This document shows, piece after piece, positions 5,172 to 11,526 of a DNA stretch of 23,568 bases. Made by a program: the position numbers and the translations under genes. The DNA comes from a virus: positions 1 to 23,568 of IMG/VR virus record IMGVR_UViG_3300031696_000062; one strand, written 5' to 3'. The notes below the pieces were generated by a model. That model did no database searches. It worked only from the letters and a program-made list of their open reading frames with translations, and had not been told where the DNA came from. Position 1 is the stretch's first letter, and the number at the start of each line of letters is the position of its first letter.

Positions 5172-6914
5172 ATGGCTAGGTTGATATTTGATATAGAGAC
5201 TAATGGGCTTAACCCAAGTAAGGTGTGGGTCATTGTCACTAAAGATATTGACACTGGCGATATACGTACCTTTGCTTCACCTACAGGGCTCACTACAAAT
5301 GGGTGGGATGCTTTCAATGCTTACATAGCACAAGCAGATGAAGTAATAGGTCATAACATAATGGGGTATGACATCCCAGTGTGCGAAAGGCTACTAGGCA
5401 CTAACTTTAGTAAGTGTAAGATCACAGACACTTTAGTAATGTCACGGTTAGCTGATCCACAAAGGGCTGGTCATTCATTAGCATATTGGGGAGAAGAGCT
5501 TGGGTATCCAAAGGGTGATTACAATGATTGGACACGGTATACTGTGGAAATGGTGGAGTACTGTAAGCAAGACGTTAGGGTTAATGAACAGGTGTACGAA
5601 CGCTTGCTATGTGAGCTTGATACTTTTGGAAGTGAGAGCAGTATACTTGAGCACAATGTACAAAGTATCATACAAAAACAAATAAGAAACGGCTGGCTTT
5701 TGGATGTGCCGAAGGCTAGAGACTTAGTAGCAGAACTTAAAGAGAAATCTTATGACTTGGAAGAAGAAGTGCAGAGAGTATTCATACCGTTGCCTACGTA
5801 TGTTAAGGAAGTTACCCCTAAGATTAAAAAGGATGGTAGCACAAGCATCGTTGGGCTCAAGTTCCTTGGAGATAGGTGGGAAGAAGTAGGTGGCCCTTTT
5901 AGTCGTATTGATTGGCCTGTCTTTAATCTGGGATCTCGTCAGCAAATAGGGCGCTACTTAAAGCACTTTGGTTGGGTTCCTAAGGACTTTACTGAGACAG
6001 GACACGCTATAGTATCGGAGGACATCTTAAAGAATGTCAAAGGCATACCAGAGGCCGAGCTTATAGCTTCATATCTCCTCGTTGGTAAGCGTATAGCTCA
6101 GGTACGCAGTTGGCTGGAGTCGATGGACGAAAGCACAGAGCGTGTACATGGTTATGTTAACACTAATGGTGCTGTAACTGGACGTATGACACACAGTAAG
6201 CCTAATTTAGCTCAGGTGCCCAGCTCTAGTAGCTTATATGGGCCTGAATGCAGAGCTTGCTGGATAGTACCTAAGGGTTACAAACTTGTTGGCATAGACG
6301 CCTCAGGGCTCGAATTACGAATGTTAGCCCACTACATGAACGATTCTGACTATACTAATACTATATTGACAGGTGACATTCATACAGCTAATATGCTAGC
6401 GGCTGGATTAGCAAATCGTAATTTAGCGAAAACTTTCATATACGCTTATTTGTACGGCGCAGGTGACGAGAAGATAGGTAGCATAGCAGGCGGTGGGCGT
6501 AAGAAAGGAAAGCAACTTAAAGAAAGCTTCCTAAAGGCTACACCAGCACTTGCTGCACTTAAAGATAACGTAGCAGCCTCAGCAGGCAAGGGCTACATAA
6601 CCGCCTTAGATGGGCGTAAGGTATTCATAAGATCAGAACACGCCGCACTTAACTCACTTTTACAGTCGGCTGGTGCGTTAGTTATGAAACAAGCCTTGAT
6701 TATCTTGGACAAGTTTGCTAAACTGTACAGCATGGACTACAAGTTCGTGGGTAATGTACATGACGAGTTCCAAGTAGAAGTAAGAGAGGATCAAGCAGAA
6801 CGCTTCGGTGCTCTAGCAGCTAGCTGTATAGAAGCAGCAGGTATTCATTTTAAGCTCAGGTGTCCCTTAGCTGGTGAATACAACGTAGGCAACAACTGGG
6901 CAGAGACTCACTAA
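5172..6914 (+). CDS. Family A DNA polymerase, T7 gp5-like
   Basis: A 580-residue replicative polymerase. The 3'-5' exonuclease domain has Exo I FDIETNGL (D7, E9), Exo II GHNIMGYD and Exo III YCKQDVRVN. The polymerase domain has GYVNTNGAVTGRMTH and PNLAQVP, then motif A GIDASGLELRMLAH (D376), motif B RNLAKTFIYAYLYGAG (R416, K420, Y424) and motif C GNVHDEFQVE (D531), all close to T7. It is about 120 residues shorter than T7 gp5 (704). About 100 of these are missing before motif A, so the thioredoxin-binding insertion of T7 may be absent. Tyr at 424 (Pol I position 762) is the T7-type residue. It begins three bases after the lysin stop and copies the phage genome with SSB and helicase. Confidence 0.97.
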   Translation: MARLIFDIETNGLNPSKVWVIVTKDIDTGDIRTFASPTGLTTNGWDAFNAYIAQADEVIGHNIMGYDIPVCERLLGTNFSKCKITDTLVMSRLADPQRAGHSLAYWGEELGYPKGDYNDWTRYTVEMVEYCKQDVRVNEQVYERLLCELDTFGSESSILEHNVQSIIQKQIRNGWLLDVPKARDLVAELKEKSYDLEEEVQRVFIPLPTYVKEVTPKIKKDGSTSIVGLKFLGDRWEEVGGPFSRIDWPVFNLGSRQQIGRYLKHFGWVPKDFTETGHAIVSEDILKNVKGIPEAELIASYLLVGKRIAQVRSWLESMDESTERVHGYVNTNGAVTGRMTHSKPNLAQVPSSSSLYGPECRACWIVPKGYKLVGIDASGLELRMLAHYMNDSDYTNTILTGDIHTANMLAAGLANRNLAKTFIYAYLYGAGDEKIGSIAGGGRKKGKQLKESFLKATPALAALKDNVAASAGKGYITALDGRKVFIRSEHAALNSLLQSAGALVMKQALIILDKFAKLYSMDYKFVGNVHDEFQVEVREDQAERFGALAASCIEAAGIHFKLRCPLAGEYNVGNNWAETH

Positions 6915-6930
6915 CTAAAAGGATTGGCAT

Positions 6931-7305
6931 ATGTCAACTAAGAAGTGTAATAAGTGTTATATTGATAAGAGTACAGACGAGTTCTATGCACAGCCTGTCA
7001 ATAACGATAGTAAGTTCAACACCTGTAAGGGCTGTATGAAAGCTAAGCGATTAGCACGATGGTTTGAGGTCTTCAAGTACAAGGGTGCAGCTTGTACACA
7101 TTGCGGAATTAGCGATTATGGCCGACCAGCTATCTATGAGTACCATCATATTGACCCTAAGCTTAAGACAGGCAGCGTTAGTACTTTAATGTCCTCAGCG
7201 TCTGATGCTACCTTGTATGCTGAGGTAGACAAGTGTATACTAGTATGCGCTAACTGTCATAACGTAGAGCATTCACGTATGCGAGACCTGTTCGATGAAG
7301 CTTAA
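6931..7305 (+). CDS. HNH endonuclease with N-terminal zinc ribbon
   Basis: A 124-residue protein. The N-terminal part has two CxxC pairs (CNKC and CKGC), and the HNH domain has CTHCG, YEYHHIDP and CANCHNVEH, that is, a zinc-bound beta-beta-alpha-metal nuclease fold. An AAAGGA ribosome binding site precedes the ATG. It sits as a separate gene between polymerase and exonuclease, a location where T7-like phages often carry such genes (for example gp5.3). It could be a mobile homing endonuclease or a DNA-processing nuclease. Its 3' end overlaps the exonuclease start by 11 bases. Confidence 0.85.
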   Translation: MSTKKCNKCYIDKSTDEFYAQPVNNDSKFNTCKGCMKAKRLARWFEVFKYKGAACTHCGISDYGRPAIYEYHHIDPKLKTGSVSTLMSSASDATLYAEVDKCILVCANCHNVEHSRMRDLFDEA

Positions 7306-8059
7306 GCCTAGCGGAGGTAAGCCCTTCGCCCTTTGCTTTGTTGATGCAGACAGCTTGATATACCGTATAGCACTCAAGTCAGACTTAAGCTTGAAGAAAG
7401 CGAAGAGCTACTATGATAAAGCTATTGAGGATATTGAGTGGGCTACAGTGGCTACGGAGGTACGGGTAGCCCTTAAGGGTGACGGTAACTTTCGTTATGA
7501 GATAGCAGAGGACTATAAGGCCAAACGTAAGCCTGAGGAGGATGCTCCTGATCCTAACCCTGAGTTAACTAAGCGTAGACATGAGCTTAATGAGTATGCT
7601 TACAGCCTAGGGCACTTCAAGTCAGACAATTGTGAAGCTGATGATGTTGTGTCTATATGGGCACAGGAGGCCTTAGACGCTGGTGAGAACTTTGTTATCG
7701 CTCATATTGATAAAGATATTGACATGGTGGAAGGTTGGCACTATAATTTCACTAAGGAAATACTTTACTACATTGACGCGGAGGAAGGCTGGTATAAGAT
7801 GTGCATCCAAATGCTTATGGGTGACTCAACTGATAACATTCAGGGGCTCAAGGGCATTGGCCCAAAGAAAGCTGAGAAGTTGTTGACTGATGTAGCTGTA
7901 GGTGATATGATAGATGCAGTTCAAGAAGCGTGGAAAGACCATCACCCAGAAGATTGGGAAGAGAAGCTTGAAGTGTGTTGGAACTTGATCTACATGAGGC
8001 GCAACTGGGATGGCTTCAAGCAACTGACCATAGCGGAGGAGCTTAATGACAAAGTTTAG
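7295..8059 (+). CDS. 5'-3' exonuclease, T7 gp6-like (FEN family)
   Basis: A 254-residue protein. Metal-binding clusters match the 5' nuclease family: FVDADSLIY (D17, D19), EADDVV (114-119) and HIDKDIDM (D139, D141). GDSTDN (176-181) is followed by the helix-hairpin-helix-like LKGIGPKKAEKLL that grips duplex DNA. It should remove RNA primers, degrade host DNA for nucleotides and resect ends for recombination. The ATG lies inside the end of the HNH gene, and its own stop overlaps the endonuclease I start by 14 bases, so translation is coupled. A perfect promoter lies inside the coding region at 7719-7747. Confidence 0.93.
   Translation: MKLKPSGGKPFALCFVDADSLIYRIALKSDLSLKKAKSYYDKAIEDIEWATVATEVRVALKGDGNFRYEIAEDYKAKRKPEEDAPDPNPELTKRRHELNEYAYSLGHFKSDNCEADDVVSIWAQEALDAGENFVIAHIDKDIDMVEGWHYNFTKEILYYIDAEEGWYKMCIQMLMGDSTDNIQGLKGIGPKKAEKLLTDVAVGDMIDAVQEAWKDHHPEDWEEKLEVCWNLIYMRRNWDGFKQLTIAEELNDKV
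7719..7756 (+). promoter_or_regulatory. Probable internal sigma70 promoter P3
   Basis: TTGACA (7719-7724), a 17-base spacer and TATAAT (7742-7747), all perfect, inside the exonuclease gene. CTAAG (7752-7756) follows at the same offset from the -10 as in P1 and P2. It would read into endonuclease I, lysozyme and the nucleotide-metabolism genes. Confidence 0.6.
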
Positions 8060-8438
8060 ATCAGGTCTCGAAAGTTCATTCAGTGAGGCAGTAGGCACCG
8101 AGGACTTTGCTTACGAACCTTATCGTATACCCTACATCATTAGAAAGAAGTACATACCAGACTTCATCTGTGAACGTACAGGGGCTATGATAGAGTGTAA
8201 GGGGTTCTTTAGGGTCGGAGATACACAGAAGTACAAGGCGGTGCGTGATGAAATTGATCGACCCCTTATCTTCTTATTCACCGACTCACGTAAGCGTCTA
8301 CGTAAGGGCTCTAAGATGAACCTAGGGCAGTGGTGTGAGAAGGAAGGGATGGCACACTTTACTATGAAGTCAATACCTGAGCTGCTAGAGCACTTAGCTA
8401 CATTACCAGCCTTAGGGAAGGAGAGGGAGAATGAGTAG
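8046..8438 (+). CDS. Endonuclease I, T7 gp3-like Holliday junction resolvase
   Basis: A 130-residue protein (T7 gp3 has 149). It carries the family's FRSGLE at the N-terminus and the PD-(D/E)xK core YIPDF...IECKG. The likely catalytic residues are E9, D39, E50 and K52, matching T7 E20, D55, E65 and K67. RKGSKMNLGQWCEKEGM resembles the C-terminal T7 stretch. It cuts branched DNA and Holliday junctions, which is needed to resolve replication and recombination intermediates before packaging and helps break down host DNA. GGAGG precedes the ATG. It overlaps the exonuclease upstream and the next small gene downstream. Confidence 0.94.
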   Translation: MTKFRSGLESSFSEAVGTEDFAYEPYRIPYIIRKKYIPDFICERTGAMIECKGFFRVGDTQKYKAVRDEIDRPLIFLFTDSRKRLRKGSKMNLGQWCEKEGMAHFTMKSIPELLEHLATLPALGKERENE

Positions 8439-8595
8439 TACTTTTGAAGAGATCCGAGAGCAGATATTAAACAACTATGATGTTGACTTCTTATGTGAGC
8501 TCTTGGGGATTACGAGTGAATCCTTAGTAGATCGTTACGAGGACATGATCATGAAGAACCTAGGGCTATTTGAGGAGGACACGACTGATGCCTAA
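8431..8595 (+). CDS. Conserved small phage protein (54 aa)
   Basis: A 54-residue acidic, helical protein that overlaps endonuclease I by 8 bases, with a strong GGAGAGGGAG ribosome binding site. It reads FEEIREQILNNYDVDFLCEL, then LLGITSESLVDRYED. The pattern VDxLCELLxIxxExLxDRxED is familiar from many T7-like marine phages as a hypothetical protein. It could be a small DNA-binding or adaptor domain. No function is assigned. Its end overlaps the next ATG by 8 bases. Confidence 0.8.
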   Translation: MSSTFEEIREQILNNYDVDFLCELLGITSESLVDRYEDMIMKNLGLFEEDTTDA

Positions 8596-8866
8596 TGCGC
8601 TGGCTACACAGGTGGGTGGTGATCACTACACTAAGATGAAGCAACAGCCTCTTGAGAAGACTTACTTACAATATGGTTACGATGGTGTTAAACACTCTAT
8701 CTACACCAAGGTTGATAAGTATCTCACTAGGGACAAAGGGACGGACAGGGTGGACATAACGAAGGCTATACACTGCTTACAGTTGCAGTTAGAGTTCTTT
8801 GATAGGTCAAATGAGCTTGCTCTTCAACCTCGGCATACCAATGAAGCTATTGACGGGAACAGATAA
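8588..8866 (+). CDS. DUF3310 protein (nucleotide kinase-related)
   Basis: A 92-residue protein from the ATG at 8588, chosen over TTG 8570 because GAGGAGG lies nine bases upstream. VGGDHYTKMKQQPLEKTYL, then GVKHSIYTKVDKYLTRDKG and ITKAIHCLQLQLEF, fit DUF3310, a phage family often annotated as nucleotide kinase because it is related to T7 gp1.7. No P-loop is present. Location among replication and nucleotide genes agrees with a role in nucleotide metabolism. The catalytic assignment is by family only. The lysozyme ATG follows after one base. Confidence 0.8.
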   Translation: MPNALATQVGGDHYTKMKQQPLEKTYLQYGYDGVKHSIYTKVDKYLTRDKGTDRVDITKAIHCLQLQLEFFDRSNELALQPRHTNEAIDGNR

Positions 8867-8867
8867 T

Positions 8868-9305
8868 ATGAGTAGACTAACAAAGATGCTAATGCGTCAC
8901 GAGGGCACAGAGACCCATGCCTACCCTTGTAGTGAAGGGAAGCTAACCATAGGCGTAGGTCGTAATATCGACCCAGATGGAGGCTTAGGTATATCACCTT
9001 GGGAGATTGAGTTCTTACTACAGAATGATATCAACAGGGTCGAAGAGGAACTTTATGATCACTTTCCTGAATGGTTAGAGGATGAAGGGTTGGACTATGT
9101 ACGTTTAGATGCTATAATAGATATCTGCTTCAACTTAGGCTTAACTAGGTTCCTAGGCTTTGAGAAAGCTTTAGCAGCTATGCAAAATAGGGACTATGAC
9201 ACAGCAGCTTATGAATTTCTCAATAGCAGATGGGCAGATCAGGTAGGAAATAGGGCCATAGAACTGGCCGAAATGATACGAAGTGGAGAATACTCAAATG
9301 ATTAA
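8868..9305 (+). CDS. GH24 (T4-type) phage lysozyme with Cys in the catalytic Asp position
   Basis: A 145-residue muramidase cutting the glycan backbone of peptidoglycan. The N-terminus LMRHEGTETHAYPCSEGKLT aligns without gaps to the T4 lysozyme active site: E12 equals E11, C21 replaces D20 and T27 equals T26. TIGVGRNI follows as in the family. Later blocks FNLG, F..AL..M..RDYDTAA and NSRWADQVGNRA are typical. An E-8-C-5-T arrangement is known among GH24 phage lysins, so activity is expected. There is no signal peptide or membrane segment, so it depends on a holin. The ATG at 8868 follows the DUF3310 stop (an upstream in-frame TTG is ignored). Its end overlaps the glutaredoxin start. Confidence 0.93.
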   Translation: MSRLTKMLMRHEGTETHAYPCSEGKLTIGVGRNIDPDGGLGISPWEIEFLLQNDINRVEEELYDHFPEWLEDEGLDYVRLDAIIDICFNLGLTRFLGFEKALAAMQNRDYDTAAYEFLNSRWADQVGNRAIELAEMIRSGEYSND

Positions 9306-9552
9306 GTTGTACACAGGGCCTAACTGTAGTGCCTGTACGAAGCTCAAGGGACGTTTAGACGGCTTAGGCATACCAAAAGAGAGCTATGAGGAAGCCAATG
9401 TCAATGACGCTGCACACAGGGCCGCTGTAGTGGCCTTAGGGTTCAGGGGCATACCTTTGTTAGTTAAGTATGTAGAGGGCACAGAGGAGCTTGTAGGCAC
9501 CTTAATGGGTGCTTCGTATGGTGATGCTGAATATAAGGAGTTCTTTGCTTGA
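9298..9552 (+). CDS. Glutaredoxin/thioredoxin-like redox protein
   Basis: An 84-residue protein from the ATG at 9298, with GGAG upstream and an overlap with the lysozyme stop. It has the thioredoxin-fold active site CSAC near the N-terminus (LYTGPNCSACTKLKGRL) and the cis-proline motif GIPLLVK. Length and motifs suit a glutaredoxin or NrdH-type redoxin. Two kilobases downstream is a ribonucleotide reductase that needs dithiol reduction each cycle, so this is its likely electron donor, although the pairing is inferred. AAGGAG near the 3' end serves the next gene, whose TTG start overlaps this stop (TTGA). Confidence 0.9.
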   Translation: MIKLYTGPNCSACTKLKGRLDGLGIPKESYEEANVNDAAHRAAVVALGFRGIPLLVKYVEGTEELVGTLMGASYGDAEYKEFFA

Positions 9553-9728
9553 GCAACCTAAGTACTACAATAATTAGAGCAGACAATAAACTGCTTACAG
9601 TTCCCGCAGTCCTACAAGCCGCTATCCTTGGAGTCTTAGTACTCTATGGGGTAGCGTTCTTGAGTATGGACTCGGTACACAATGCAGCACATGACACTAG
9701 ACATTCATTTGCCTTCCCGTGTCACTAA
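9549..9728 (+). CDS. cbtB: CbtB-like cobalt transporter subunit (59 aa)
   Basis: A 59-residue protein starting at TTG 9549. This start is supported by a perfect AAGGAG eight bases upstream and by TTGA overlap with the glutaredoxin stop. One membrane helix (about residues 19-38, AVLQAAILGVLVLYGVAF) is followed by the diagnostic metal-site tail HNAAHDTRHSFAFPCH (H44, H48, D49, H52, C58, H59). This arrangement, a short N-terminus, one span and the HN-H-D-RH-FPCH tail, is that of the CbtB family, a predicted subunit of a cobalt importer that works with CbtA and is usually linked to B12 control. No cbtA is in the window. It is cotranscribed with thyX and a B12-dependent RNR. The family call is strong; the transport role in the phage is inferred. 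Confidence 0.9.
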   Translation: MSNLSTTIIRADNKLLTVPAVLQAAILGVLVLYGVAFLSMDSVHNAAHDTRHSFAFPCH

Positions 9729-9745
9729 CCTAGAGAGAGAGTATA

Positions 9746-9946
9746 ATGTTTAAAGCACAAGCAAAGTCAGTGAAGACAATCACCCACACGTTACGGGTGA
9801 CCCTCAACCAACTAAAGACTCATAAGACAGAGCAAACGGCTATTGCTAACGCGGCAAGCAAACGAATGCAGGGGGCCTTAGACGAGGTAGGGCAGGCAGA
9901 CACTATTGTAACTAACTTAGAAAACCTATTAGGAGATGTAAAGTAA
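9746..9946 (+). CDS. Hypothetical small helical protein (66 aa)
   Basis: A 66-residue basic, helical protein with a coiled-coil-like pattern (LRVTLNQLKTHKTEQTAIANA). It has no Cys and no membrane span. The ribosome binding site is the purine run AGAGAGAG before the ATG. Its TAA overlaps the ATG of the next gene (TAATG), so the two are coupled and may act together. No family is recognised. Confidence 0.7.
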   Translation: MFKAQAKSVKTITHTLRVTLNQLKTHKTEQTAIANAASKRMQGALDEVGQADTIVTNLENLLGDVK

Positions 9947-10116
9947 TGACAACATTTGGATATTTAGTAGGTATAAGCGCTGTAGTATGGGCATTCGCAG
10001 CTTGGGTAACCCATGTGATTGTGTGTTTCACAGCAGGCTCATGGGGCTTCTTGATTGCTGGTGCGTTAGTAGCGCCCGTTGCTGTAGCACACGGCACTTG
10101 GGTGTGGTTTCAATAG
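9946..10116 (+). CDS. Small two-span membrane protein (56 aa)
   Basis: A 56-residue hydrophobic protein. Span one is about residues 4-28 (GYLVGISAVVWAFAAWV) and span two about residues 32-52 (SWGFLIAGALVAPVAVAHG). His23, Cys27 and His49 lie near the predicted membrane edges. The pattern AWxxHVxxC...WxxLxxGAxxxPxxxxHG is familiar in small phage membrane proteins of unknown role. A second holin or a partner of the CbtB-like protein is conceivable but unproven. It starts within TAATG of the previous gene. Confidence 0.75.
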   Translation: MTTFGYLVGISAVVWAFAAWVTHVIVCFTAGSWGFLIAGALVAPVAVAHGTWVWFQ

Positions 10117-10135
10117 AATAGAGAGAGTAAAGGAT

Positions 10136-10237
10136 ATGATGATCATTAAGCATATTGAGAGTATCATGGAAGGTTTTGACTGTGACATTAACACAGCAAT
10201 GCAGTTGTATAAGCGTGGGACAGTCTGGGAGGACTAA
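10136..10237 (+). CDS. Very small hypothetical protein (33 aa) before thyX
   Basis: A 33-residue ORF with two candidate ATGs (10136 and 10139) and purine-rich AGAGAG and AAAGGA signals upstream. It reads IIKHIESIMEGFDCDINTAM and ends LYKRGTVWED. GGAGG inside its last codons is the ribosome binding site of thyX, whose ATG begins one base after its stop, so it is probably translated and coupled to thyX. No function is assigned. Confidence 0.55.
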   Translation: MMIIKHIESIMEGFDCDINTAMQLYKRGTVWED

Positions 10238-10238
10238 G

Positions 10239-10937
10239 ATGCAAGCAGAATACATAAGCCACATGGGTAATGATCTAACAGTAGTTAACGCTGCTAGGGT
10301 ATCCTTTGATAAAGCTTCTGAGCTTGTGGACGCTTATAGAGCTAAGTCAGAGAGCGGTGTAGGTAGTCCAGTGGCAGTAGGGCAGACTGTGTCTAATGCA
10401 GACACTAAGCTAATCAAGTATCTAGCTACTCACGGCCACTGGACTCCGTTCAGTCACCCTCAGATAACCATGCGCTACACAGTGCCTATCTTCATCGCTC
10501 GTCAAGAGTTCAAGCACATCGTAGGCTTCACTCGTAATGAGGTTAGTCGTAGGTATGTTGACGATACCCCTGAGTTCTATGTGCCAGAGGTATGGCGTAG
10601 TAGGCCAGAGGGAAGCGTTAAGCAGGGCAGTGGTGTCCCCTGTGACAACCAAAGCTCGGCAGCTTTTTATGCAAGAGAGGCTACAAAAACAGCTTTACTA
10701 GCTTATAAGTATCTCCTTGAGGATGACAATGTAGCACCAGAGCAAGCACGTATGGTCTTACCACAGTCCATGTACACCAGCTACTACATCACTGGCTCAC
10801 TAGCAGCCTTTGCTCGTATGGTTAAGCAGCGCAGTGACCCTCATGCTCAAGTAGAGATACAAGAGTTAGCCTCTATGGTTGACAAGATAGTGCGACCACT
10901 GTATCCTATATCATGGGAGGCATTAGTAGATGGCTGA
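10239..10937 (+). CDS. thyX: Flavin-dependent thymidylate synthase ThyX
   Basis: A 232-residue enzyme that makes dTMP from dUMP with FAD and methylene-tetrahydrofolate. The ATG at 10239 has GGAGG upstream; the longer frame to 10155 lacks support. Family features are AARVSF near residue 20, a HGHWTPFSHPQITMRYTVPI block and IARQ followed by the signature region KHIVGFTRNEVSRRY (92-106). The signature differs from the textbook RHR-x2-S-x-NE-x-S-x-RY: the second Arg is lost and one residue is inserted, while NE-x-S-x-RY is intact. The C-terminus has QARMVLPQSMYTSYYITGSL, as in ThyX. It works with the RNR downstream to supply DNA precursors. Its end overlaps the next gene by 8 bases. Confidence 0.95.
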   Translation: MQAEYISHMGNDLTVVNAARVSFDKASELVDAYRAKSESGVGSPVAVGQTVSNADTKLIKYLATHGHWTPFSHPQITMRYTVPIFIARQEFKHIVGFTRNEVSRRYVDDTPEFYVPEVWRSRPEGSVKQGSGVPCDNQSSAAFYAREATKTALLAYKYLLEDDNVAPEQARMVLPQSMYTSYYITGSLAAFARMVKQRSDPHAQVEIQELASMVDKIVRPLYPISWEALVDG

Positions 10938-11229
10938 TAAAGAAGTACAAGAGATGATTGAGTGGGAACAGAAGCTGGTCTTAATCTTTGGATACTCGTA
11001 TAACATTGATGAACACCCTACGGTGACTGATGAAATATATGATTATGGTATCAAGAGGCTTCTTATGCTTAAGCGTAGGCACCCACAGGATTGGTGTGAG
11101 AGCACAGTGTGTCCTGAGGTGTTCTTAGACCCTGAGGAAGCGTGGTCATATACTTCAAGTCACTTTCCTGCCAACGCTGAGATAGCTAAATGGGTAGACG
11201 AGAGAAAGCTAGAGCGCAGTAAAATGTAG
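10930..11229 (+). CDS. Orphan protein resembling NAD+ DNA ligase domain Ia
   Basis: A 99-residue protein overlapping the thyX stop. Residues 21-53 read like LigA domain Ia: GYSYNIDEHPTVTDEIYDYG, then LLMLKRRHP, against the family pattern (L)YY/H...D.P...D..YD.L...L..LE..HP. The residues that hold the NMN half of NAD+ in LigA align as Y24, N25 (usually His), D34, Y37 and D38. No adenylation domain (KxDG), OB, HhH or BRCT domain follows, so it is not a ligase by itself. Possible roles are NAD or NMN binding, or help to a host ligase. The resemblance is by eye. Confidence 0.7.
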   Translation: MADKEVQEMIEWEQKLVLIFGYSYNIDEHPTVTDEIYDYGIKRLLMLKRRHPQDWCESTVCPEVFLDPEEAWSYTSSHFPANAEIAKWVDERKLERSKM

Positions 11230-11286
11230 TAAAGTAACACTAATATGCGCTATAAAGTGCAACATAATACTAAAGAGAAGAAAACA

Positions 11287-11526
11287 ATGATGGAACTTAA
11301 GCTTAAAGATGTACAGATGGAAGAGATTACAGTAGCCTACTTAGGCCGAGTGCATAATGATCTTAAGAATGAGTTATACGCTAATGAGATTGAGTGTTTT
11401 ACTTTAGACTATGCTGATGTGTGCGAGGTACTTAGATCAGTGGTTGCCATTGAAACAATACTTAAGGATCTAATGTACGCAGAAGATTACTTTGTATGGA
11501 AACTAGAGAACGGAGTGGAGCTATAA
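11287..11526 (+). CDS. Hypothetical acidic helical protein (79 aa)
   Basis: A 79-residue acidic protein. Translation could start at 11245, 11287 or 11290. 11287 is preferred because AGAGAAG lies just upstream, while 11245 has no clear ribosome binding site. It reads LKDVQMEEITVAYLGRVHND, later DVCEVLRSVVAIETILKDL, so it is probably all helical. TAATG overlap couples it to the RNR, suggesting a linked function, but no family is recognised. Confidence 0.65.
   Translation: MMELKLKDVQMEEITVAYLGRVHNDLKNELYANEIECFTLDYADVCEVLRSVVAIETILKDLMYAEDYFVWKLENGVEL

Noticed and set aside
6366-6394. TTGACA-17-TAATAT inside DNA polymerase
   Set aside because: The -10 matches only 4 of 6 and lacks the CTAAG element, in conserved coding sequence.
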